A stretch of 64,000 nt of DNA from Papio anubis (GCF_008728515.1 NC_044981.1:110847702-110911701); one strand, 5' to 3'. Counted from the stretch's first letter, positions 1 through 11,739 are shown. Notes: generated by a model from the sequence alone, not told the origin. Program-made: numbers and translations.

Positions 1-355
1 CAGTGGTGATGAAGTTAAAACCAGGTCCTTAAGGTGGACCCTAATCCAAGATGACTGGGGTCCTTATAAGAGGGGAAATTTGGACACAAAGACTGACATG
101 CATAGAGGAAGGCAATGTGAAGACACAGGAAGAACACTATCCCTACAACAAAGAATGCAATGCCTGAGGCCAGCAGAAGCTAGGAGTGAGGCATGGGACA
201 GATTCTCCCTCACAGCCCTCAGAAGGAACCAACCCTATGGACACCTTGATCCCAGACTTCTCATCTCCAGAACTGTAAGGCAAGAACTTTCTATTGTTTA
301 AGCCACCCAGTTGTGGTACTTTGTCATGGCAGCCCCAGGAAACTCATATAACTAG
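1..355 (+). mobile_element. MLT1-type (ERVL-MaLR) LTR, 5' end cut by window
   Basis: The sequence follows the MaLR LTR pattern: '...ccttataagaggggaaatttgg', a Pro/Ser-like CT-rich middle, 'ccagaactgtaaggcaagaa' and 'gtttaagccacccagt' near the 3' end. The subfamily is not certain. Confidence 0.7.
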
Positions 356-597
356 AGAGGCCGGAAAAGCTGAAACTTCCATCTGTTCACTCTCTCAGAT
401 GCTCCTGTAGCCTGGAGCGACCATGCAGCATAATTTTGGACAATGAAATGTCCCAAATGGAAGTGTGCTGGTGCTTCTGGGGAGATGTTCACTTTAGTAG
501 GTGGCAGGGTTAAGAACAGAGCAGGAGAATGATAATCGGGCTCTGAGATCAGAATGGGGAGGAGGGGGCTGTGGAGCACATCTCTGGTCCTTTATAG

Positions 598-910
598 CAG
601 AGGTCACCAGACTTTTTGGCACCAGAGACTGGTTTCGTGGAAGACAATTTTTGTGTCAGAATGAAACTGCTCCATCTCGGATCATCAGGCATTAGATTCT
701 CATAAGGTGCATGCAACCTAGATCCCTCACATGCCCAGTTCACAACAGGGTTCATGTTCCTATGAGAATCTAATGCCACTGCTGATCTGACACAAGGTTA
801 ACTCAGGCGGTAATGCTCGCTCGCCCACAGCTCACCTCCTCCTGTGCAGCCCAGTTCCTACTAGGCCATGCACTGCTGCAGGTGCGCAGCCCGAGGGTTG
901 GAGACCCTTG
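598..910. mobile_element. hAT-type nonautonomous DNA transposon
   Basis: The inverted ends 'cagaggtcaccaga' and '...ggttggagacccttg' (reverse complement caagggtctccaacc) are flanked by the identical 8-bp words 'ctttatag' at 590-597 and 911-918, the duplication length typical of hAT elements. The interior lacks any transposase frame. The family name is not assigned. Confidence 0.75.
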
Positions 911-1172
911 CTTTATAGCATCAGGTGGAGTCCCCACAGCTCCCACAGAGCCCTTGGACCGGACCAGCAAACATCTCAAGGGAGGAAATAAAGCCTTAGG
1001 TGTACTTAAAGCAGAACAGGAAAAATGTCCAGACAGAGGTTTGTGAGCTTGTATTAATTTGTCTTTAATTTGGAAAAAGACGTAGAAATGGGCACGGTCA
1101 TGTCCTTTCTATGCATAATCGATTATCATCCAGATGATTACACAGTTAGGAAACACCTGAAAGAAATAAAAA

Positions 1173-1212
1173 AAGAAGAAGGAGGAGGAGGAGGAGGAGG
1201 AGAAGGAGGATG
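1173..1212. repeat. (GGA)n purine microsatellite
   Basis: Forty bases of uninterrupted GGA/GAA triplets in the plus strand. Confidence 0.9.
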
Positions 1213-1392
1213 AAAACAAAATTGCCTCAAAATTCTAAAGTAAAATCTGAAAATGTCACAACTTTCTATCATTGTGCAAGAAGTCATTATTTCATAAACA
1301 ACTGCTATGGTGTCCTGAAATTCCAAGGCTAAATAACATCTAAATACTCATTTAGAATTCGTGGGAACCTGACAGTAGAACATTCCTCTAAG

Positions 1393-1600
1393 ACAGTGGT
1401 TTTCAACTGGGGGCAATTTTGACCCCCGGGGGACATTAGGCTGTGTCTAAAGACATCTGTGGTTGTCACAAACTGGGAAGGGGAGTGCTACTAGCGGGTA
1501 GAGGCCAAGGACGCCGCTGAAAATCCTGCAATGCACAGGACAGGTCCCCACAGCAAAAAAATTATCCAGTCCAAAATGCCAATAGTTCTGAGGACAAAAA
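1393..1600 (+). mobile_element. MER5A-like hAT-Charlie MITE
   Basis: It contains 'agtggttttcaactgggggc', 'gtgctactagcgggtagagg', 'caatgcacaggacag' and 'attatccagtccaaaatgcc', the ordered landmarks of the MER5 family. The 3' terminal repeat is degraded. Confidence 0.75.
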
Positions 1601-2349
1601 ACCTTGCTCTAAGATACAGTAAAGCTTCTAAAAAGAAGATTAAATCTTGCCAGCAGCAGAAATGCAAGGAACAAGTAGAAATGACGTGCTGTAAAAGTGT
1701 GGGTGGTGTCCTGAATTCTACTGAGAACTGCAAACACAGGAGGGGAAAAATGGGTAGCACAGGGGTAAACAAGGCAAGCAACGTTCGGGAAGCAGGAGCC
1801 GGCCTGAAGTGGAGAATCTGCCAAGCTGAGCCTGAACCCGCCGTTGAGCCTTCACATCAGTATTACTCAGCCACTGACTTGTTTGCGTAGCCATGGCAGC
1901 TGGCAGGGACATGCAGCCTCCTCAACAAACAGCTTCATCAATTCGTAAAGCTCCCATTCTTTAGAAACATTTCTAAGACAATATATGAAATCCATTTTCT
2001 CCTGATTTTACTTGAAGATGAGTCACACAAGACACCAGCTATATGCTTGATTTCAGGCTTTTAAATAGGGAGAGCAGCTATTGAAAAAAATTACAGGGTA
2101 GGAATGGCAGACAAAGGCACTAAAAAGACTCTGAATCATTCTAATTTTTATGGGGAGTGGGAGAAAGCACACCCAGCTTAACCAATTTACATCATTTGGC
2201 TTTAGAAAATAAACATATACATCATGCTGATAATTGTGTGCCTTGTTTCACATGCAGGGATTAAAGCAGTTTTAGGAAAATACTTGGAAATATAGAAGTG
2301 GAAAGCAATAAAATGAAATGGCAAAAAAAAAAAAAATTAGCTATTGAAG

Positions 2350-2690
2350 TACAGATGCTCCTCGACTAATGGTGAGGTTGTGTCCCGATAAAGACGTCGT
2401 AAGTTGAAAGTTTCTTTAGTCGGAAATGCATTTAATACACCTAACCTACCGAACATCACAGCTTCACCTTCCCTACATTAAAAGTGCTCAGAACACTTAC
2501 ATTAGCCTGTATTTGGGCAAAATCATCTAACAGAAAGCCTATTCTATAATGAAGTATTGAAAGTCTCACGTAATCTGTTGAACACTGAAAGTGAAAAACA
2601 GGATGGCTGCATGCACACTCAAAGTATGGTCTCCACTGAGTGTGTATCACTGTTACACCATTGTCAAGCTGAAAATCTTTTTAATTGCAT
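2350..2690. mobile_element. Tigger-like DNA transposon MITE
   Basis: It begins 'tacagatgctcctcgacta' and has 'cgtaagttgaaagt', 'atgcatttaatacacctaacctaccgaacatca' type landmarks and a matching tail around 2650-2690. The pattern is that of a common mammalian Tc1/mariner-class MITE; its name is not certain. Confidence 0.55.
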
Positions 2691-2920
2691 ATTCATGAGC
2701 TGGAAATCGTATGTATATCTATTACCATTTAAGAGAAATGACTTAATGAAGCTTATTTCCAAACCCATAAATCATTTTCTTTCCCAATCAAGTATCTCCA
2801 TGTAAACTGAGTCACAAGAAAAACTAAGTTACTCGCGGAGACCTCTACACATTAGCGTGGAGGACAGCCAAGGAGCACTCGACATTTTATCTCCACAAAG
2901 AGATAGAAAATGCACTTGGC

Positions 2921-3245
2921 AGCCGGGCACAGTGGCTCACACCTGTAATCCCAGGACTTTGGGAGGCTGAGGCGGGTGGACCACAAGGTCAAGACATCGA
3001 GACCGTCCTGGCCAACATGGTAAAATGCCATCTCTACTAAAAATACAAAAATTAGCTGGGTGTGTTGGCACATGCCTGTAGTCCCAGCTACTCAGGAGGC
3101 TGAGGCAGGAGAATCACTTGAACCTGGGAGGCGGAGGTTGCAGTGAATTGAGTTTGCACCACTGCACTCTGGACTGGGTGACAGAGTGAAACAAACTCCA
3201 TCTCAAAAAAAAAAAAAAAGAAAAGGAAAGGAAAAGAAAAGAAAA
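2921..3245 (+). mobile_element. Alu (AluS/Y type), full length
   Basis: Complete dimeric Alu ending in an A-rich tail (AAAAG repeats). Target duplications 'gaaaatgcacttggc' (2906-2920) and 'gaaaatgcgcttggc' (3246-3260) differ by one base. Confidence 0.95.
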
Positions 3246-3321
3246 GAAAATGCGCTTGGCTAAAGGGTCTACTAAGGTTGCTCCTAGAGTATGCGCGAAT
3301 TTCTGAGAATATATATATATA

Positions 3322-3402
3322 TTTTTTTTGAGATGGAGTCTCACTCTGTCGCCCAGGCTGGAGTGCAGTGGCATGATCTTGGCTCACTGCAAGCTTGAAT
3401 TT
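3322..3402 (-). mobile_element. Truncated Alu fragment
   Basis: Only the 3' portion of an Alu remains (T-tract, then gagatggagtctcactctgtcgccc to ctcactgcaagctt), after which unique DNA resumes. Confidence 0.85.
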
Positions 3403-3869
3403 CGGGGAATTTTTAAAGGGAATTTACTATCACTAAAGGAAATTGACAAATGCAACCCTGAACTTTGAGTTAGTGATTCTTCTGAGTTTTTTAGTAACAT
3501 TAAAAGATGGAAAAATGCATTTTCTCCTTTCAAGCAAGCACAACAGCAATAGAAGAAATAGTTCATAATGGAATTATACAAGGACTTTGGAGATCATTGA
3601 CTTTAAAGCCTCATTAACTAGGACTTCTATAATTTGGGTTTGATGATAATTTAACCAAAGCCTGGGCTGAAGTGGACTCTGCTAGGTAAACCTATATAGA
3701 AAAAGAGAATCCTTGATAGTAGAAACAAAATGACAGAGTTAAACAAGCCTCAATCATATATGTGAATTAAACCATTTTTCTCCATGGGTTAGATAGGGCC
3801 CCTAAAAAACTGTTCTAGGCCCCAACACATTATGGAAAAGAGGAGAGAAGGAGGAAGAAGGAGAGGCAA

Positions 3870-4470
3870 CAGCAGCAACAGTTAATATTTATTGTTGTGA
3901 CTTGCCAGGCAATGAGTTAAGATCTTTATAACAATTTTTTTCATTCAATACATACATGAAACAATAACCTGATCAGCCAGATACTGTTACAGGTCTGGGA
4001 ACCTTTATCTGTAATTCCAAGATCCAGGTTTTTTCATAAGTCATTTACTGACAAAGCTTGGCCTGACCTGACCCAGCTGGGCAGCAAATCCTGACCCAAA
4101 AAGACAAGAGGCTATTTATGGTCTTCATTTATCCCACTTAGTGTTGCTGGCGGGCTTTGCTGCAGACCTGTGAATGTGACTGACGGTAGGGAACTGTCCC
4201 AGACACCACAGTGGAGGGCCGTGCAAGCCTGCCCTCTGCATTACCTTTCTAAGTTCTGAAAAATTCTGAGCTCAAAAACACACTGGGCCCAAAGAATTTC
4301 AGATGAGAGGTCATGGAACCTGTGCTAACCCCTTTCTGCAGATAAGGAAACAAAATCTCCAAGGCCGTATCTCAGAGAACCTGCCCAAGCTCACATGGCC
4401 AGTGAGTGAATATACAGCAGAGACGGGATTCAGCACCAGGCAGGTCCAACTCCAGAACCTGCATCATAGT
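3870..4470 (-). mobile_element. MIR SINE remnants (two segments)
   Basis: About 3870-3990 and 4320-4470 show reversed MIR landmarks ('tgccaggcaatgagttaagatcttta'; 'gcagataaggaaaca...ctcacatggccagtgag'). The DNA between them is unassigned. Confidence 0.5.
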
Positions 4471-4540
4471 TAGATGTGGCTTGTGGGACTCCCATGCCTT
4501 TCTATTGAAATGGAAAGTAATACAACCACATTTAAACGAT

Positions 4541-4802
4541 ACTTTTTTTTTAGAGACAAGATTTGCTTTGTAGCCCAGGCTGGAGTGCAGAGACACAATC
4601 ATAGCTCACTGCAGCTTCAAACTCGTGGGTTCAAGACATTCTCCCACTTCAGCCTCCCAAGTAGCTGGGACTTAATTTTTATTTTTAGTAAAGAGAGGGG
4701 TCTCACTATGTTGCTCAGGCTGGTCTCGAACTCCTGGCCTCAAGTGACTACGTTGACCTCCAAATGAACTGGGGTTACAGGCCTAGGCCACCATGCCTGG
4801 CC
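4541..4802 (-). mobile_element. AluJ-like, internally deleted
   Basis: Reverse-oriented Alu from 'ttttttttagagacaag' to 'ggccaccatgcctggcc'. It is strongly diverged and has lost part of its left monomer linker. Confidence 0.85.
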
Positions 4803-4837
4803 TTAAGTGATGCTTTTAGCTAATTGAGATAAGTCAC

Positions 4838-5200
4838 TGATAAGGTTTGGCTGTGTCCCCACCCAAATCTCATCTTGAATTGTAGCTCCCATAATCCCCA
4901 CATGTCGTGGGAGGGACCTGGTGGGAGGTAATTGAATTATGGGGGTGGGTTTTTCCCATGCTGTTCTTGTAATAGAAAATAACTCTCAGGAGATCTGATA
5001 GTTTTATAAAGGGCAGTTCCCCTGCACACTCTCTCGCCTGCCACCATGTAAGATGTGCCTTTGCTCCTCCTTTGCCTTCTGCCACGATTGTGAGGCCTCC
5101 CCAGCCATGCGGAACTGTGAATCCATTAAACCTCTTTTTCTTTATAAGTTACCCAGTCTCAGGTATTTCTTATAGCAGTGTTTGAGAATAGACTAATACA
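4838..5200 (+). mobile_element. THE1 solo LTR
   Basis: A 363-bp LTR from 'tgataaggtttggctgtgtcc' to 'gactaataca', flanked by the 5-bp duplication 'gtcac' at 4833-4837 and 5201-5205. No internal region remains, so it arose by LTR-LTR recombination. It is antisense to CCDC170 and ends 70 bases from the exon 6 donor. Confidence 0.88.
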
Positions 5201-5270
5201 GTCACTGAGCATGCTAAATGAATGAGCTCACTGTTCTTAAGATGTCTGTAAATAGCCATGACCCACTCAC

Positions 5271-5588
5271 CTGGTCCCTGCTTTCTTCCTGGCTGCCCAT
5301 TTCTCGAATCTTCTCCAAAATGGTGTCCTCAGTGGACCCAGTCGTGCCCAATCTGCCCCTAAGGAGGGCTGCAATTTTCTCCCTAAATGAGGAGTACTGG
5401 CTTTGTGAGGCTGTGACTGCATCCCGACTTGCCATCAGACTCTTCTCCAACTCAGAAGAGCTTTTCTTCAGGAGGTTCAGCTCCTGCTTTGAGGCATCCC
5501 AGACCTGCTGGCCAGCAAGCAGCCTTTGTTGGAAGATCTTAACTTCCCTTTCAAGAGCTTTTTTTGCTTCTACAGCACTGAGCAGGTC
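5271..5588 (-). CDS. CCDC170: CCDC170 coding exon 6
   Basis: 106 codons, phase 0/0. The acceptor is AATCATTTTAG|GACC and the donor GACCAG|GTGAGT, close to consensus. Residues begin DLLSAVEAKK; coiled coil continues for about 70 residues, then there is a short Gly/Thr-rich break (RGRLGTTGST) before the helix resumes (EDTILEKIRE). The frame is open from acceptor to donor and reads into a stop within the intron if not spliced. A solo THE1 LTR ends 70 bases from this donor. The next exon lies outside the window. Confidence 0.93.
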
Positions 5589-5810
5589 CTAAAATGATTA
5601 CAGAAAGTGAAGACAATAACATTAGTAGTCAACAGGGTACACCTGCATTTGCTATAGCAAATTCATTGACTTTGCCTGCTAATGACTACAAGGGGTTGGG
5701 TTAATTACTTCTTCCATTTTTAACTCCAAGTTCCCTATAGTCTCCTCATAAAGTTATTAAATCCCAATGGTATGTCAGGAAAATTTAGGTGTCTTAAAAA
5801 CAGAAAAGGG

Positions 5811-6115
5811 GGCCCAGCGCGGTGGCTCACACCTGTAATCCCAGCATTTTGGAGGCCGAGGTGGGTGGATCGCTGAGGTCAGGAGTTCGAGACCAGCCTG
5901 GCCAACATGGTGAAATCCCACCTCTAGTAAACAAAAATACAAAAATTAGCCAGGCGTGGTGGCACACACCTGTAATCCCAGCTACTCGGGAGCCTGAGGC
6001 AGGAGAATCGCTTGAACCCGGGAGGTGGCGGTTGCAGTGAACTGAGATCACTCCACTGTACTCCAGCCTGGGCAACAGAGCAAGACTCCATCAAAAAAAA
6101 AAGAAAGAAAGAAAG
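5811..6115 (+). mobile_element. Alu (AluS type), full length
   Basis: Complete Alu with a GAAA-rich tail. The duplications 'aaaaacagaaaaggg' (5796-5810) and 'aaaaacagagaaggg' (6116-6130) flank it. Confidence 0.95.
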
Positions 6116-6620
6116 AAAAACAGAGAAGGGATATAAAATACAAAATCTGGGTTAGAAAAAAGAAGGAAACTTTGACACATAAGCCTTTTCTGTGTGGAAC
6201 ACTGGAAAGAGTTAATAAAAACAAATCATTGGATAACATATTAGTAGATTCAGTCCATATATAGAATATGTTTATAGAACCATCTTTCTCAAGCTTGGTG
6301 TATATGGAAATTGATTTTTAATAAACAGTAAGCTCTCAGAGTCCTAGCTAGGCACTAACAATTATTTGAATAAAGATGCCCCCTTAATACTATTTTAAAT
6401 AATAGAGGAATATTCTCATAAAAACATCATTGCATAAAAATATTCATTGACTTCCAATATCCAACATTCATTGCATATCCCCTTGTCTCATAAAGACAAA
6501 ATTAATGCAGAAAGAACCTGAAGAAAGGAAACAGAAACAACTAGCCATTTGGTACATGGAAGGATTAAAAGTAGAGGGAAAGTATCATACTTAGAAGAAT
6601 AATCTTAAAGAATATAATAT

Positions 6621-6920
6621 GGGCTGGGCACAGTGGCTCACACCTGTAATCCCAGCTCTTTGGGAGGTCAAGACAAAAGATCACTTGAGCCCAGGAGTTG
6701 GAGACCAGCCTGGGCAACTTGGTAAACCCCCATCTTACATAAAATAAAATAATTAGCCATGCATGGTAGCATGTGTCTATAGTCCCAGCTCCTTGGGAGG
6801 CTGAGATAGGAGGATTGCTTGAGCCTGGGAATTCGAGGCTACAATGAGCAGTAATTGCATCAGTGCACTCCAGCCTTGGTGACACAGCATGACCTTGTCT
6901 CAAAATAACAACAACAAAAG
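6621..6920 (+). mobile_element. AluJ, full length
   Basis: Starts 'gggctgggcacagtggctca' and ends 'cttgtctcaaaataacaaca'. It is heavily diverged from younger Alus; flanks resemble an imperfect duplication (aaagaatataatatg / aaagaacataacgtg). Confidence 0.9.
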
Positions 6921-7042
6921 AACATAACGTGTGAAATTAGTTTCAGAAAAGTAATGAAGGACATAAAGAAGGTTACCTGTGCACTTAATTCTATTTACCA
7001 CAATCTAGAATGGCCCACAGAGGCACCAAAGGAGCATCTTTT

Positions 7043-7317
7043 TTTTTTTTTCCAAGATGGAGTTTCACTCTTGTTGCCCAGTCTGGAGTACAATGGCATG
7101 ATCTCGGCTCACCACAACCTCCGCTTACTGGGTTCAGGCAATTTTCCTGCCTCAGCCTCCCAAGTAGCTGGGATTACAGGCATGTGCCACCATGCCCAGC
7201 TAATTTTGTATTTTTAGTAGAGACGGGGTTTCTCCATGTTGGTCAGGCTGGTCTTGAACTCCCGACCTCAGGTGATCTGCCCGCCTCGGCCTCCCAGAGT
7301 GCTGGGATTATAGGCGT
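7043..7317 (-). mobile_element. Alu, 5'-truncated
   Basis: Reverse Alu lacking the first 20 or so bases of the element. Flanked by 'gagcatctttt' at 7032-7042 and 7318-7328, so the truncation happened at insertion. Confidence 0.9.
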
Positions 7318-7329
7318 GAGCATCTTTTA

Positions 7330-8100
7330 AATTGATTTCTTAAAATTATTTGTTAACATCAAGTTCCAAAATACATGAATTCACATTAAGAAATATTAAG
7401 CAGCGTGTTAACTAGCATTGCTATAGTATCGCTGCCTAGTTAACTGGTTTAAAAAAATTATTAAAAATCGTATGTTAGAGGTAAAAAGCACTAAAAAGAA
7501 ACACAGTATCTTTGAATAACAGACTCTACATCTAAATGAGCTGATAACATTTCAGGCTGCCAGTTAAAATGCAATCATCTCTTTTGCATTAGAACTGGGC
7601 TTTAAAAGAAATTTCTCTCCATTAACAGCTTGGAAACAGGAAAAAGGATAGCTTGAAACACTAGTTCCTATTTTTTATAGGAAACGTAACATCTTATTTT
7701 TTTTCATTATGGTGACTTTTTTAAAATCAAGGGAGCCTCAGGTATCAATTTGAAAGAAAAGTCACAGAGTAGATATGTAGTTAGAGAAGCCTGCCCTTTT
7801 CAGACATGTAATAACTCAACTAATTATGGAATCTATTTTGTAAAATGCCTTTTGCTTTTCAAGGTCTTGGTTTCCCCTTTCCTTTGCTAAACTAGTTATC
7901 TCTATAGAGAAGCCTCACTGTTGCTGCTAATTAAATGACAGTACTTAAAGTAGAGTCAAGGACACTTTATCACAAATTCAGTATTTTAACAGTTTACAGA
8001 TTTCTCTTCAGATCATAATACAATAGCTTCTCACTTGCTCAATTAGAGTAACTAGTATCAGTAATGGTGATAATAAATTGGGTGCATATTTTACTTGGAA
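7330..8100. other. Unassigned intronic DNA
   Basis: AT-rich intron sequence with no exon, repeat or regulatory pattern that I can support. Confidence 0.5.
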
Positions 8101-8103
8101 ACT

Positions 8104-8429
8104 ACGGTCGATCCTTGGTATCCTTGGGGAATTGGTTCTAGGTCCCCGGAAGATATCAAAACTGAGGATGCTCAAGTCTCCCATATAAAATGGAATAATA
8201 TTCTCATATAAGCTACTCACATTCTTCTGTATACTTTAAATCATCTCTAGATTACTTGTAATACCAAATACACTGTAAATGCTAGGTAAATAACTGTTAT
8301 GTGTTATTTTTATTTGCATTATTTTTATTATTGTTTTGTTATTTGTTTTGTTTTATTTTCCAAATTTTTTTTATCCACAGTTGGTTGAATCCACAGATGT
8401 GGAACTTGTGGATGCAGAGGGTCGACTGC
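8104..8429. mobile_element. MER2-like Tigger-derived DNA transposon
   Basis: Inverted ends 'cggtcgatccttggtatccttgggg' and '...gtggatgcagagggtcgactg' with the interior words 'actttaaatcatctctagattacttgtaatacc' in between, the landmarks of the MER2/Tigger group. TA-type flanks are plausible. Confidence 0.7.
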
Positions 8430-9660
8430 ATAGTCTGCTGTGTGGTTAGAAAACTGAGGTCCTAAATTCAATGATGCCGGGATGGAAATTAATCCTAATT
8501 GCTTTAGAATTCCAAAACCATATGGAATACTATATATTCACTAAAGACCCCAAAATACACAAAAAATATCTCAGATGCTTGTGACCTTTGGAGTTACTGT
8601 CAATTTGGAGTAGACGACTCAACTGGCAGCTAACACCACAAGACCAATAAACACAATTAAAACATTGCAACTATGAGGAATTTTTCTACCCCAATATCAT
8701 TATTGTTCCACCGACTTCGAGAAAAGGGCCAAAACAATCTTCTCTTAACAAATCCAAAGAACGTTTTCTTTTTAAACCTAGGCATCAACATTTATGTCTA
8801 GTGAAAATCCCAAAACTAGTTTGTGTTCACAGAATACAGTGCTGCCTGTAAGCAGGTTGGGTTTCTGTTTTCCAGGCACATTCAGCTCAGTGAACACTGA
8901 GCTGTTTCTTGTATCAAATGCAGGACTCGAGAGCCAGAGTGACAAGGCCTTGGGGATGGCCGCTCCTTTAGTGCTCTGATTAAGTGCTGCAGGATTCAGG
9001 GGCACAGGGCTGATCTTCTGGAAATAAATGTCCTCAGACTGCAAATGCAATTACTTGTGCAGCTATCAGGAGAACGCCACCAGAGTGGAGTCTGGTTCCA
9101 TCGCTACCTCAAGGATACGCCGAAGCAAGCGGCATGAAATCATGTGACATCAGTACCACTGGCCAGGACCTGGGGATTGCTGTCAGACCACACTGACATA
9201 CAGGACAAGAAACAAGTGGCTTCCTGTGAGCAAAAGCAAGACTGACCTCCACAGTCTTGTGGGGTCACAAGAGAGCAGGCCCTATAGACTGTGATGGGGA
9301 TCACTTAAAAACTTTTTATAATTAAATCTTTAGGTTCAGTCTGACTCGTGCAACAAATGTAAAATGATCCTTTCAAAATTACTTTTAACAAAAACTTTTA
9401 TAAATAGTATGATCATGGCACTCAATTTACCTTCCCATTTAAATATGTGAGTCTGCATCAAGTAATGAAACCATTCAAAGGTTTGTGTTTTTTAAAAAAC
9501 AATTGATTCCTGTTCTGTTGCTATTTTATGGATTTAGACACACATGAGATCAAATTGCCACTCAAAAATACAATGATTATCATCAGGACGGAGAACCTCT
9601 GGCTTGAGCTTAATTCCTTCAATCCTAGATCAATTTTATAAAATAAAAAAATCAGTTGGC
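8430..9660. other. Repeat-free intronic stretch
   Basis: Apart from the palindrome at 8883, no SINE, LINE or LTR pattern is visible. Composition is more even than in neighbouring AT-rich introns. No exon can be supported. Confidence 0.45.
8883..8904. repeat. Near-perfect palindrome (10-bp arms, 2-bp spacer)
   Basis: The arms cagctcagtg and cactgagctg are exact reverse complements separated by 'aa'. It lies in a stretch (about 8430-9660) without recognisable transposons, inside intron 6. Confidence 0.9.
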
Positions 9661-9699
9661 TAATTCTACCTACTGCAGTTATGATTAACAAAAAAACTC

Positions 9700-10280
9700 A
9701 GAAATTCCCCCAAACAGGCAGTCTTATACATTGCTGGTGGAAGTGTGAACAGGTATAATTTTGGTATAAATTGTTGGCATAAATGCATAACAAAATTTAA
9801 TATGCACGTATCTTTCGGTCCTGCAATTCCAGTCCTGAGAATGTATCTATAAGAAAGGTCACTAAATATAGAAAATGAGGAATATGCAGTTATCCAATTA
9901 TAATATAGCAAAAGACAAGCTACTACATGAATATTCGTTGATATGTAACTTCTTAAATATGAGACATCCATACTATAGAAAATGATGTAGTCTTGAAAAT
10001 AAATGGGGCAGTTTTTTATATACCAATATGAACGACTCTCCAAGATACAGTTAGTGAAGAAAGTAAGGTGTCTAATAGTGCATCTATACAAATAACAATG
10101 GTACATAGTACAGTACCATTTGTACCTTTATGAAAAGAATATCTCTAGAAACATGCACAAGCAACCACCAATTCTCATCACCTCTAGAGAAGGGAACTGT
10201 AGCCAGGGGTCAGAAATGAAAGGAAGATGTGATAGAATACTGGCAACTGTGAAAACACCAGGGAATTTTAGTCCATTTTA
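9700..10280 (+). mobile_element. Old L1M-type 3' end
   Basis: It follows the L1 ORF2 C-terminus/3'UTR pattern: 'acattgctggtggaagtgtgaacag', 'gtcctgcaattccagtcctgagaatgt', 'gaacgactctccaagatacagttagtgaagaaagtaagg'. All frames are broken. Confidence 0.7.
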
Positions 10281-10289
10281 AGTGCTGAG

Positions 10290-10635
10290 TCAACAGTGAT
10301 ATGAGCACAAATATATACACGCACATGCACACACACATTCCCCCCTCCCAAACTTGGGCTGCATTCACAAAAGTAAAGTATTCAGAATCAGAGAGGTGAT
10401 ATCCTGCTCTATTTCCTTTGAATTACACCAAGCCTGAAGTCTGGCCTTCAGTTCTGGGATTCAAACTTTAATACAGATAAAACCCTCCTTGGACAGCACT
10501 ATTCAAATTTACAATCTGGTACCACTCCTGCACCTGCTGTTCCCAGTCCCAACAAGATCATTTCAGAAATTGAGGGTAAGAGATTAGCAATTTCTACAGC
10601 AAGTTGACACTGACGCAACATCCAAATACCATAGA
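10290..10635. other. Unassigned intronic DNA
   Basis: A short alternating purine/pyrimidine patch (atatatacacgcacatgcacacacac) at 10310-10337 opens the stretch; nothing else is recognisable. Confidence 0.5.
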
Positions 10636-10639
10636 TTCC

Positions 10640-10941
10640 TTTTTTTTTTTTTTTTTTTTTTTTGAGACAGTCTCACTCTGTCGTCTAGGCTGGAGTGCAG
10701 TGGTGTGATTTCAGCTCACTGCAACCTCTGCCTCCCGGATTCAAGTGATTCTCCTGCCTCAGCCTCCCGAGTAGCTGGGGTTATAGGCGCGTGCCACCAT
10801 GCCCAGCTAATTTTTGTATTTTTAGTAGAGATGGGGTTTCACCATGTTGGTCAGGCTGGTCTTGAATTCCTGACCTTGTGACCCGCCTGCCTCGGCCTCC
10901 CAAAGTGCTGGGATTACAGGTGTGAGCCACCGCGCCCAGCC
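10640..10941 (-). mobile_element. Alu (AluS type), full length
   Basis: Reverse Alu with a 25-T tract, ending 'ccaccgcgcccagcc'. Both monomers are complete. Confidence 0.95.
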
Positions 10942-11193
10942 TGTGCTCCATTTTTAAATGAAGTATGGACCATTTTGAACGAAGTATTGTTAGACTCGTG
11001 TGGTAAGTGGCTAGTGGTGACAGTTGCCTATCTGTTATACACTGAAGGAACATGCTACAAATGTGATATTTTAAGGCTGGTTTGCCAACTGTAATCTAAA
11101 TAAGTATATAAAATCCAGAACCCATTTCTTTCCTCAAAAGAATTTCATCACATTTAAACATAACTATACCTTTACAAAATAAACTAATAGAAC

Positions 11194-11255
11194 TTTTGAG
11201 ACCAACCTGGGCAACATGGTGAAACCCGTCTCTATCAAATATTTTTAAGAAAAAA
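11194..11255 (+). mobile_element. Short Alu fragment
   Basis: 'gagaccaacctgggcaacatggtgaaacccgtctctatc' followed by an A-rich tail; the rest of the element is missing. Confidence 0.7.
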
Positions 11256-11429
11256 TAAACAGAAAAAGAAGGAAAGCTGAAATTACAATAGTTTAATTTG
11301 AATTCAAGGTACCTACAAATATATTGAGCTTGTTGAAATTGCTTTAAAACCTATTCTCAACAAACCTCTGTTAGATTTGTTTTCTACTGTAAGTATCTGA
11401 AAAGCAAAATATAAAAACAGTTTCCTAGG

Positions 11430-11732
11430 GGCCAGGCGCAGTGACTCATGCCTGTAATCCCAGCACTTTGGGAGGCCGAGGCAGGCTGACCACCTGAGGT
11501 CCGGAGTTCAAGACCAGCCTGACCAACATGGTGAAACCCTGTCTCTACTGAAAATACAAATTAGCCAGGTGTAGTGGCACATGCCTATAATCCCAGCTAC
11601 TGGGGAAGCTGAGGCAGGAGAATCACTTGAACCCAGGAGGCAGAAGTTGTGGTGAGCTGAGATTGCACCATTGCACTCCAGCCTAGGCAACAAGAGCAAA
11701 ACTCAGTCTCAAAAAAAATAAAAATAAAAATT
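11430..11732 (+). mobile_element. Alu (AluS type), full length
   Basis: Starts 'ggccaggcgcagtgactcatgcc' and ends in an ATAAAA-rich tail. Confidence 0.93.
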
Positions 11733-11739
11733 CCTGTAC

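Noticed and set aside
3842..3870. Possible tRNA-like or small RNA gene near the purine-rich 3842-3870 region
   Set aside because: No cloverleaf, A box or B box could be assembled; it adjoins a MIR remnant.
5218..5592. 124-codon plus-strand ORF over exon 6
   Set aside because: It is the antisense shadow of CCDC170 exon 6, whose minus-strand reading has splice sites and correct phases.
7010..7330. 106-codon plus-strand ORF
   Set aside because: The translation is a reverse Alu (QSGVQWHDLGS, SWDYRHVPPCPANF), a common chance ORF.
9666..10106. 146-codon minus-strand ORF
   Set aside because: It lies antisense in an old L1 3' end; no domain or conserved motif.
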